A stretch of DNA of 64,000 nt from Nitrospirillum sp034427435 (GTDB lineage: Bacteria > Pseudomonadota > Alphaproteobacteria > Azospirillales > Azospirillaceae), in the NCBI RefSeq assembly GCF_034427435.1, contig NZ_JAXQNP010000003.1, positions 1,712,612 through 1,776,611 of the forward strand, in the 5' to 3' direction. A model generated the notes under the pieces. It ran no database searches and had not been told where the DNA came from. It saw only the letters and a program-made list of their open reading frames with translations. Below are positions 54,061-64,000 of the stretch, in pieces (position 1 is the first letter of the stretch; every line of letters starts with the position of its first letter). The position numbers were made by a program, and so were the translations under genes.

Positions 54061-56372
54061 GTGGCCGATTGTCAGGATGTGACGGGAGCAGGGGGGACGG
54101 CGGCGGCCAGGCCGCCACGGGTCGTGTCGCGGCCCCACCCCGCCGGAAAGCCTGGCGCCACCGCCACCTCTCTGGGGGTGCGGGGCCGGCTGCTGCTGGC
54201 GGCCGTGGCCTTGTTGCTGCCGCCGCTGTTGGGGGGCGCGCTGCTGCTGGGCGGCGCCTACACCCGCGAGCGCCGGGTGGCGGAGCGTCATCTGGACGAA
54301 ACCGCCCATATGCTGGCCCTGGCCGTGGACCAGCAGTTGGGGCAGAGCCAAGCCTATCTGCGGGCCCTGGTCGCGTCCCCCGCCATGGCCGCGGGCGACA
54401 TCGCCGCCGTGGAGGCTCAGGCCAGGGCCATCGACCTGCCCAAGGGCTATTGGTTCCGGCTGGCCTCGGCCATCGACGGGCATGTGCTGATGAACACCGC
54501 CTTGCCGCCGGGGGCGCCGCTTTCGGGGGGCAATTGGGCCCCAACCTCAAGGCGGCCCTGGACAGCGGCCATAGCCGGGTCGGCACCCTGTTCAACAGCA
54601 CCCTCACCAACCAGCAGGCCATCGCCTTGCATGAGCCGGTGTACCGGGACGGCGCCCCCGCCTATGTCCTGTCGCTGGTCATGCCGTCGACGGAATTCAC
54701 CCAACTGCTGACGGACCAGCAACTGCGCGCGGGCTGGATCGGTGCGGTCGTCGACCGGTCCGGCGGCATCATCGCGCGAACCCGTGATCCGGATCGCTAT
54801 GTCGGGCAGAAGGCGCGGCCGGAATTCATCGAGGCGTTCAACAAGATGGCGTCCGGCCGCATGCCCGGCCTTTCGCTGGAGGGCGTGCCCATCGTCATCT
54901 CCTTCCGCCGGACGCCCAGCCAGGATCTGGTCGTGTCGGTGGCCGCCCCCCGCGATGAGCTGGCGCGGGAGGCTTGGCGCGGCTTGCTGGTGGCCATGGC
55001 GGGGGCCGTGGCCTTGTTCGCGGTGGCCATGGGCCTGGCCCTGCGCCTGGCCCGGGGCATCACCTACCCGGTGGAACAGTTGGCGGCGCGGGCCGCCAGC
55101 CTGGGCCGGGGCGCGCCGGTTTCCACCGAGACCTTGGGTCTGGCCGAGGCCGATGCCGTGGCCAAGGTGCTGGCCGATGCCGGCCAGCGCCTGGCCCGCT
55201 CCAGCGCCGAGCAGGAGGAGAAGGTGCGCGCGGCGGTGGCCGAGGCGGAAAGCGCCAACACCGCGCTTTTCCAGGCCCACCGCATGGAGGCCGTGGGCCG
55301 GTTGACCGGCGGCATCGCCCATGACTTCAACAACCTCTTGCAGGCCGTGTCCGGCTGCCTGGACATGCTGATGCGCCGGGCGGCGGACGACCGCAGCCGC
55401 GACCTGATCCGCGCCGGCATGCAGGCCATCGATCGCGGGGCCGGATTGACGCGCCAGCTCATGGCTTTCGCGCGCCGTCAGGCCCTGCGGCCTGAGCCGG
55501 TGGACGTGGCCGACCTGGTGCGCACCATGCGCCAGTTGCTGATGCACGCGCTCAGGGCCGACATCGTGCTGGAAATGGTCCTGCCGCAAAACCTGTGGCC
55601 GGCCATGGCCGACCCCGCCCAGTTGGAACTGGCGCTGCTGAACGTCGCCGTGAACGCGCGCGATGCCATGCCCAACGGCGGCGTCCTGCGTTTCGTCGCC
55701 GAGAACGTGACCCTGGCGCCCAACCATACGGAGGAGGGGTTGAAGGGCCAGTTCGTGCGCTTGGCCGTCACCGATACGGGATCGGGCATCGACCCCGCCG
55801 TCCTTCCCCATGTCTTCGAACCCTTCTTCACCACCAAGGAGGTGGGGAAGGGGTCCGGCCTGGGTCTGTCCCAGGTGTATGGCTTCGCCCGCCAGTCGGG
55901 TGGCACCGTCCATCTGGACAGCGTGCCCGGCGTGGGCACCACCGTCACCCTGTTCCTGCCCCGCGCCGCCGACGCCCCCCGCCGACCCGCGCCCGCGGTC
56001 GAGGCGCGCCCCGCCGACCGGGTGGAAACACGCACCGTGCTGGTGGTGGAGGATGACGCCACCGTTGCCGCCACGGTGGCCGCCGGCCTGACGGAGCGGG
56101 GCTTCGCCGTGCTCCAGGCGTCCCGCGCCGATCAGGCCTTGGCCCTGCTGCAGAACGGCGACACCATCGACATCCTGTTTTCCGACATCGTCATGCCGGG
56201 TGGCATGAACGGGGTGGATCTGGCGAAGGTCGCCCTGGTGCTGCGGCCCGACTTGGCCGTCCTGCTGACCACCGGATATGCCGAAAACCTGCCGCCGCTG
56301 GAGGGCATGCGCCTGCTGCCCAAGCCCTATCGGATGGAGCAGCTGTTGGAGGCGCTGGACGCCCTGCGGTGA
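54061..56372 (+). CDS. Hybrid histidine kinase with extracytoplasmic sensor (frameshifted)
   Basis: Membrane hybrid kinase. Frame one (GTG 54061, preceded by GAGGGGG) codes TM1 (LLLAAVALLLPPLLGGALLLG) and the first part of a Cache-like sensor ending SGGNW. The next frame continues GPNLKAALDSGHSRVGTLF, the rest of the sensor, TM2 (LLVAMAGAVALFAVAMGLAL), HAMP, a kinase core (LTGGIAHDFNNLLQ, TDTGSGI, GSGLGLSQVYG) and a C-terminal receiver (VEDDATVA, Asp in ILFSDIVMPGG). The break is at GGG/CCCC (54536-54542); one extra G gives SGGNWGPNLKAA and a 770-aa protein. The ligand and partner are unknown. Confidence 0.83.
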
Positions 56373-56532
56373 CCCCGGCCTTTTGGTCTAGGCGGATTTT
56401 CCAGGCCGGCTTTCAGCTTCCATTAACCCCAGCGCACCCATACTCGCCACCGGCGGCGCGGCCCGCCTTTCAGGGATGGGGCCGGGCCCCGTTCCGCCTT
56501 GTCCTTGGACCAGGCCGCGAGCGGATGGTTGC

Positions 56533-57831
56533 ATGTTCGGCGCCCAGCTGGCCCAGATTTTGGACGATCATGAACGCTGGCTGGCGGCAAAGCCGGGCGG
56601 CCGACGCGCCAATCTGGTGATGCACGTCCTGCGTGGCGTCAACCTGTCAAACCGTGACCTGTCCCGCGCCCTATTGACCGGGGCCGATCTAACCGGTGCC
56701 GCTTTGGACAATTGCCGGCTGGAAGGCGCCGATCTTTGCGGCGCGGGCTTGTTCGATGCCAACCTGACCCAGACCTGCCTGGTGTCGGCCGACCTGCGCG
56801 GCTGTGATCTGCGGGGCGCCGTGCTGGACCGGACGGATTTGCGCGGGGCCGACCTTCGCCCCAGCGATATGTTGATCGCCCTGCCACCCGCCGGCACGGG
56901 GCAGGGGGCGTTGACCGGGCAAGGCGTCGTCTTCCGGCACGCGCGGCTGGGCCGCGCCCTTCTGGTCGGGGTCCGTTTGGCGGGGGTGTCGATGCTGGAT
57001 TGCGACCTCACGGGTGCCCTGCTGCGGGGGGCGGATTTGCGGGGGGCCGACTTCACGGGCTCCCAGCTGCGGGACGTGGACTTGGCGGGCGCCGATCTCA
57101 GTGACGCCAGCCTGAGCGGAAGCCGCCTGAGCGGCGCCCTGCTGGCCGGCGCGCGTCTGCAGGGTACTCAGTTCGCCCACGCAGACCTCATGGGGGTGGA
57201 GCTGGACCGGTGCGATCTGAGCGGCGCGCTGTTGGATGAGGCCCGCTTTTCACGGCCACTCGATTCGTTGGCCCTGGACATGCGCCACCGGGTGCATGAG
57301 CACGAGCGCTGGGTCGACAGTGGCGGTGCCCGCGGCGCCCGGGCGGAGTTGGAGGGCGCCAACCTGGAGGGCGCCGATCTGCGGGGCGCGCGCCTCTCCG
57401 GTGCGATGCTGCGGGGCGCCCGGCTGCGCGGGGCCCTTCTGGCGGGTGCCGATCTGACACTGGCGGACCTCTCAGGGGCCGACCTGACGGAGGCCAGCCT
57501 GCGCGGTGCCGTGTTACGCGGCACGGCACTGGTGCATGCGCGGCTTGTGGCGGCGGACCTGGCCGACGCGCGATTGGATCCGGCCGATATCCTGAACGCC
57601 GACAGCCTTCCCAGCGGCCGCTCCTGGCCCGCCGACCTGTCTGGCGCCGACCTTGCCGGGGCCAGCCTTTGGCGTGCCCAAGTACAGTATGCGAATTTCA
57701 CCGGCGCCAGCCTGCGCGGTGCCGACCTCGCGTCAGCCGACACGACGGGCGTCCGCTTCGCCGATGCCCACCTGCAAGGGGCGGTGGGCCTGGATCGGCC
57801 GTCGCCCTCCGCGTCCGCCCGGGCGGGTTGA
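56533..57831 (+). CDS. Pentapeptide-repeat protein
   Basis: 432-aa protein made largely of A(D/N)LxG-type pentapeptides, for example NLSNRDLSRALLTGADLTGA and later LEGANLEGADLRGARLSGA. The repeats form two blocks of right-handed quadrilateral beta-helix, separated near residues 235-270 by a non-repeat insert (ALDMRHRVHEHERWVDSGG). A short helical N-terminus (FGAQLAQILDDHERWLAAK) repeats the motif HERW seen in the insert. There is no signal peptide, so it is cytoplasmic. Some members mimic DNA and protect gyrase; no such role can be assigned here. ATG 56533 is chosen because repeats and the conserved helix follow. Confidence 0.87.
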   Translation: MFGAQLAQILDDHERWLAAKPGGRRANLVMHVLRGVNLSNRDLSRALLTGADLTGAALDNCRLEGADLCGAGLFDANLTQTCLVSADLRGCDLRGAVLDRTDLRGADLRPSDMLIALPPAGTGQGALTGQGVVFRHARLGRALLVGVRLAGVSMLDCDLTGALLRGADLRGADFTGSQLRDVDLAGADLSDASLSGSRLSGALLAGARLQGTQFAHADLMGVELDRCDLSGALLDEARFSRPLDSLALDMRHRVHEHERWVDSGGARGARAELEGANLEGADLRGARLSGAMLRGARLRGALLAGADLTLADLSGADLTEASLRGAVLRGTALVHARLVAADLADARLDPADILNADSLPSGRSWPADLSGADLAGASLWRAQVQYANFTGASLRGADLASADTTGVRFADAHLQGAVGLDRPSPSASARAG

Positions 57832-58022
57832 CCCGCCCCGATCCCATCCGGCCGATTCCGCATGGTGTCTACACCAGTCCTGCCGATTCGCACTCTGGTC
57901 AGTACACACGGTCCGCAATACTCATCCGAACCGCATAGACCGAATGAAAGGGCGCTAAATTAAGCGTCTTTGATTACGGTCCTTTCTACCAAGTGTCCAT
58001 GAGAAGCGGGTGGGAGCGGTAG

Positions 58023-58265
58023 ATGAACGATCGACTAAGGCCGGAATTGCGGGAACTGGCGGTCAAGATCGCAACGTCCTACGCCCGGTCCAACCCTGTC
58101 AGCGTCGAGGCCTTGCCCTCGGTGATTGTGCTGGCGTACCAGGGGCTTGAAGCCTGCATCGCGCCGCCGCCGCCCCCGCCGCCGGAGCCGGTGAAGCGCG
58201 GACGCCGCACCGCCAAGGCCGCTGCCAAGCCGCGTGGGCGCGGGCGTCCCGCCGCCAGCCGTTAA
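58023..58265 (+). CDS. MucR/Ros N-terminal-like domain with AT-hook tail
   Basis: 80-aa protein. Residues 1-45 (LRELAVKIATSYARSNPVSVEALPSVIVLAYQGL) resemble the N-terminal oligomerisation half of MucR/Ros regulators. The Cys2His2 zinc finger that should follow is absent. Instead there is a poly-Pro stretch and a basic tail with KRGRR and RGRGRPA, the latter fitting the AT-hook core (GRP). It may therefore bind AT-rich minor grooves or modulate a full-length MucR. GGGAG precedes the ATG. The gene is complete; GC content matches the host. Confidence 0.72.
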   Translation: MNDRLRPELRELAVKIATSYARSNPVSVEALPSVIVLAYQGLEACIAPPPPPPPEPVKRGRRTAKAAAKPRGRGRPAASR

Positions 58266-58594
58266 CTTACGGCTTTACTCTCGATTCCTTGCGGGCGCCG
58301 ATTCGGCCTTCGGACGTTACACACCCGTATCGATCCCGGGGTTGTGCGTGGCTGGATTGGCGCGTGCCGCTCATGTACAGTGCCCGGAGCACAGGGGTAG
58401 GACGCGGGCGGCGTTCTGCGTCCTTGCTGTTCGTCCGGCCTGCCGGATGCCGACATGCGTCGGCGTCTCGCGGATCGATGTGGGGCCCTATCATCAAGCG
58501 GCATAAAGGTGCCGACGCGTCTATCCATGGCTGTGACCAGCGGTTCCAAACGACAGCAGGTCGTCACTGCCCGCCGCCGTGAAAACGGTCGGCC
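58266..58594. other. Intergenic region upstream of a hybrid kinase
   Basis: 329 bp. I see no gene, strong palindrome or repeat. It presumably holds the promoter for the hybrid kinase; no clear -35/-10 pair is visible. Confidence 0.4.
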
Positions 58595-61005
<2,411 letters not shown>

Positions 61006-61154
61006 CAAGACGACTTCCCAAATTTCTGTCTATACTGACAAAGTATTCCGGACCCTGTGGTTCCGGCGGATGTTGGGCCGGTGGATGTCGGGGCGGCTAT
61101 TCACTTCACGTTAAAATAAGATTGTTTGGATTTGAAGCCGGCGGCCGTTTGGGG

Positions 61155-61559
61155 ATGGCAATGGGTGTGATTTCCTTCAATTTCCGTAGTGCCCTGGTGA
61201 TTGAGGACCAAAGCTTTATCCGTGGCGTCATCGTCCGGATTCTGCGGCAGTTGGATTTCGGCGCGGTGATGGAGGCGGAGGACGGTTCTTCAGGGTTGAG
61301 CGTCGCCCTGGAGCGGCGGCCGGACGTCATCATCGCCGACATCGACATGGCGCCGGTGGATGGACTGACCTTCCTGCAGCATCTTCGGTCGCGCGAAACG
61401 CAAGGACATCATATTCCCGTGGTTTTCCTGACCAATCGCGCGGACAAGGAAACAGTATTGAAGGCCCGGGACTTGGGCGTGGACGCCTTCATCGCCAAGC
61501 CCGTCACCCTGGTCAGCCTGCGGGAAAAGCTTCAGGTGGTGATGGCGCCACGGCGTTAG
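61155..61559 (+). CDS. Single-domain response regulator (CheY-like)
   Basis: About 134 aa, a lone receiver domain: acidic pair in ALVIEDQSF, phospho-Asp in VIIADIDMAPVDG, Thr in VVFLTNRAD, Lys in FIAKPVTL. No output domain. It starts at one of two ATGs (61155 or 61161) after TTTGGGG; a TTG at 61122 is less likely. It lies between the REC-HK-REC-Hpt kinase and a GGDEF-EAL protein, so it may carry the phosphate from the Hpt domain and act by protein contact, perhaps on c-di-GMP turnover. Confidence 0.85.
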   Translation: MAMGVISFNFRSALVIEDQSFIRGVIVRILRQLDFGAVMEAEDGSSGLSVALERRPDVIIADIDMAPVDGLTFLQHLRSRETQGHHIPVVFLTNRADKETVLKARDLGVDAFIAKPVTLVSLREKLQVVMAPRR

Positions 61560-61664
61560 GATGGCCGGCATTTGGAGGCAGCGGGGACGGAGCATGGCGA
61601 GGGTGGCGCGCGGAGGACAGGCGATAGGGCGTATGCCGGCCACGGGGCCGGTGGCGGGCCGGCC

Positions 61665-63929
61665 GTGACCTATTCCCCGTCCACGGCCCCTATACATCGT
61701 TTGCTGGGTGTTCCCTTGCCGCGTTGGGTGTGCGCGTGGTTGCTGCGGCGCGCCCGGCGCCAGGCGGTGATGCGGCGCCATCAGATGACCGTCGCTTTTT
61801 GGCAGTCCCTGGCGGTACGGCAATCGGCCTTGGCCCTGCTGTCCGCCGTCGTGATCGGCGCGGTGCTGTCCTTGATCCAAGGCATCGGCCAGGCGGAACG
61901 GGAGCGGGCCAAATTCGCCAATGCCGGCCGCGTCGTGCTGGACTTGGTGGAAAACACCGCCAGCGCCGCGGTCTGGAATCTGGACCCGGACCTGGCGTCA
62001 GGGCTGGTCCGGTCCGTCCTGGCCGTCGACGGCGTGCGGTCGGTGCGGCTGGTGGAAATGCCCAACCGGGTGTTGGCCGAAGGGGCGCGGGACCTGCCGC
62101 CCGTGGATGGGGGTGAGCTGTCGTGGCGGGGCTGGCTGTCCGGGGCCCATTTCGCCCCCATCTTCCAGGACTTGGCGGAGACTCAGCGCCTGCTCTACCG
62201 TCCGGCGGGTAGTTCCCGCGGCGGTCCCATCATCGGGCGACTGGAACTTGAGTTGGACACCAGCCGGGCGGCGGCCGACTATGCCGCCTTCATCCGCACC
62301 ACGGTATTGGGCGGGCTGGTGCGCGACCTGGCGCTGGGCGTGGTGCTGGCCCTGCTGCTGCACACCTTCCTGACGCGGCCGTTGCGCGCCGTGGGCCTGG
62401 CCGTCGCCAGCATCGACCCCTCCCGGCCCGGGGCCGCCCGCCTGCCCGATTTCCCCCGCCAGACCGACAACGAGCTGGGCTACCTTGTCCGGCGCTTCAA
62501 TGAAGTGCTGCGCCTGCTGGACCGCAACCGCTCGGATATGGAGCAATTGGCCACCCACGATGTCCTGACCGGCCTGCCCAACCGTCTGCTGTTGCAGCGG
62601 CGCCTGGATGAGGCGTTACGGCGGCGGGAACAGCGGCTGTACCACCCGGAGCGATCGGATCTGGTGGGAAAGCCAGGGCAGCCGGTGCGGGGGCGCGGCG
62701 GCATCGCCCTGTTTTTCCTCGACCTCGACCGATTCAAGCATGTCAACGACAGCCTGGGCCACGATGTCGGCGACCGGCTGCTGCAGGCCGTCGCCGCGCG
62801 CTTGTGCGACTGCCTGGGCCAGGGCGACATGCTGGGCCGGCTGGGGGGCGATGAATTCCTGGTGGTGACGGAGAACGTGCACGAGGCGGTCGACGCCGCC
62901 GTCCTGGCGGAGCGCCTGCTGAAGGCGCTGGAGCCGCCGCTGGCGGTCGAGGGTGGGCATCTACTGCATGCCGGTGCCTCCATCGGCGTGGCGATGGTGG
63001 GCGAGGGGGCGGCGGCGGGTGAGATGGAAACGGCCAGCACGCTCCTGCGCCAGGCCGATACGGCACTCTACGCCGCCAAGGCGGCGGGACGCGGGCAGTA
63101 CCGCTTCTTCTCCCGCGATATGAGCGAGCGGGCGGAAAACCGCCTGACCACCGAGGCGAACTTGCGCCAGGCTCTCAGCATCGGCTCCTTTGAACTGTAC
63201 TTCCAGCCCAAGGTGCGGGCCGCCGACCAGTCCCTGGTGGGGGCGGAGGCGCTGGTCCGATGGAAGCATGACGGCCAGTTGGTGCAGCCCGGCGCCTTCA
63301 TGACCGTGGCCGAGGATTCGGGCCTGATCATGGAACTGGGCAGCTGGGTGCTGGAACAGGCGGTGCGCGAGGCCACGCACTGGACCAAGCTGCTGCCCGA
63401 CTTCCACATCGCCGTGAACGTCTCCGCCCGGCAGATCATCGCCCCCGGCTTCGTCGAGCGCGTGCGCGACTGCCTGGCGCGCAGCGGCGTGCCCGCCGAC
63501 CGCATCGAGATCGAGGTGACGGAAAGCGTCATGGTGGACAGCGCCCGCTCGCTGGAGGTGCTGTGGCGCCTGAAGCGGCTGGGCGTGCGCATCGCCGTGG
63601 ACGATTTCGGCACCGGCTTCTCCTCGCTGTCCTACCTGCGCCAGATGCCCATCGACACCCTGAAGATCGACCGGGCCTTCGTGCAGGACCTGCCGCGCGA
63701 CAGCGCCATCGCCGCCATGATCCTGACCCTGGGCGCGCGACTGGGCCTGGAGGTGGTGGCCGAAGGGGTGGAGCGGGAGGAGCAACTGGCCTGGCTGGTG
63801 GCCGAGGGCTGCCCCGTCGTCCAGGGCTTCTTCATCGCCGAACCCATGCCCGCCCGCCAGCTAGAGGCCCGCTTCCTGCACCCGCTGCTGATGGCGCGCG
63901 AGGACGAGCGCGAAGGGCGCAGCGCATGA
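61665..63929 (+). CDS. GGDEF-EAL c-di-GMP signalling protein
   Basis: About 754 aa. TM1 (SALALLSAVVIGAVLSLIQ), a periplasmic sensor (about 65-210), TM2 (LVRDLALGVVLALLLHTFL), HAMP, a GGDEF domain with intact active site (RLGGDEFLVV; DLDRFKHVND), and an EAL domain with GAEALVRW, VTESVM, DDFGTGFSSLSYL and VAEGVE. Both cyclase and phosphodiesterase motifs look complete, so it could be bifunctional. Start: I take the GTG at 61665; TTG 61572 or ATG 61770 are possible. It follows two phosphorelay genes and probably controls motility or biofilm, which may include the exoprotein at 20717. Confidence 0.9.
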   Translation: MTYSPSTAPIHRLLGVPLPRWVCAWLLRRARRQAVMRRHQMTVAFWQSLAVRQSALALLSAVVIGAVLSLIQGIGQAERERAKFANAGRVVLDLVENTASAAVWNLDPDLASGLVRSVLAVDGVRSVRLVEMPNRVLAEGARDLPPVDGGELSWRGWLSGAHFAPIFQDLAETQRLLYRPAGSSRGGPIIGRLELELDTSRAAADYAAFIRTTVLGGLVRDLALGVVLALLLHTFLTRPLRAVGLAVASIDPSRPGAARLPDFPRQTDNELGYLVRRFNEVLRLLDRNRSDMEQLATHDVLTGLPNRLLLQRRLDEALRRREQRLYHPERSDLVGKPGQPVRGRGGIALFFLDLDRFKHVNDSLGHDVGDRLLQAVAARLCDCLGQGDMLGRLGGDEFLVVTENVHEAVDAAVLAERLLKALEPPLAVEGGHLLHAGASIGVAMVGEGAAAGEMETASTLLRQADTALYAAKAAGRGQYRFFSRDMSERAENRLTTEANLRQALSIGSFELYFQPKVRAADQSLVGAEALVRWKHDGQLVQPGAFMTVAEDSGLIMELGSWVLEQAVREATHWTKLLPDFHIAVNVSARQIIAPGFVERVRDCLARSGVPADRIEIEVTESVMVDSARSLEVLWRLKRLGVRIAVDDFGTGFSSLSYLRQMPIDTLKIDRAFVQDLPRDSAIAAMILTLGARLGLEVVAEGVEREEQLAWLVAEGCPVVQGFFIAEPMPARQLEARFLHPLLMAREDEREGRSA

Positions 63930-64000
63930 GCGGCTTCCCAGCACTTCGGCGTCAGAATGACATCTGGATGCCAAATCAATGAAAAGGGCACGTGAGGGGA

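Overview
The window is about 64 kb of GC-rich DNA. It has alphaproteobacterial gene families and operon styles: many ATGA stop/start overlaps, a MucR-type regulator half, a split PqiA, and many hybrid histidine kinases. The best guess is Rhodospirillales, possibly Azospirillaceae; this comes from gene content and is not proven. No tRNA, rRNA, CRISPR array or insertion sequence was seen.

Layout. (1) 1-7.9 kb: a reverse-strand catabolic operon (D-aminoacylase family amidohydrolase, M24 peptidase-like protein, MFS transporter, FMN monooxygenase running off the edge), a divergent second FMN monooxygenase, and a small membrane protein. (2) 8.1-20.3 kb: a urea/short-chain-amide uptake system made of a porin, an NCS1-permease/hybrid-kinase fusion, a LuxR-type response regulator and the UrtABCDE ABC transporter. 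The 10-bp core GTTTGACGTA occurs in front of the porin, the kinase and urtA, which suggests one regulon. An AT-rich island (13.9-15.25 kb) with an SDH/Clp-fold serine protease and a 64-aa protein sits inside this locus. (3) 20.7-33.9 kb: a two-partner secretion pair, a roughly 3,770-aa repeat-rich exoprotein and its outer-membrane translocator. (4) 34.4-43.1 kb: a compact biosynthetic cluster (radical SAM/SPASM protein, fatty acyl-AMP ligase, P450, acyl carrier protein, GT2-TylF fusion, double methyltransferase, Cys-nucleophile thioesterase with an Ig-like tail). This is the best candidate for an undescribed system. (5) 43.2-56.4 kb: envelope and housekeeping genes (DUF5694-like protein, DUF3833 lipoprotein, chemoreceptor, pqiAABC lipid-transport operon, tandem M16 protease) and a hybrid kinase. 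(6) 56.5-64 kb: a pentapeptide-repeat protein, a MucR-like domain with an AT-hook tail, a hybrid kinase with Hpt, a CheY-like regulator and a GGDEF-EAL protein.

Sequence quality matters here. Six times a gene is broken exactly as if one base were missing from a G or C run: urtC, the GT2-TylF gene (twice), the DUF5694-like gene and both late hybrid kinases. Restoring one base each time gives a full-length, family-typical protein. This looks more like systematic homopolymer indel error than mass gene decay, so these genes are annotated over their full extent. Two further shifts, in the SDH protease and at the acyl-AMP ligase C-terminus, are of the opposite sense and less clear.
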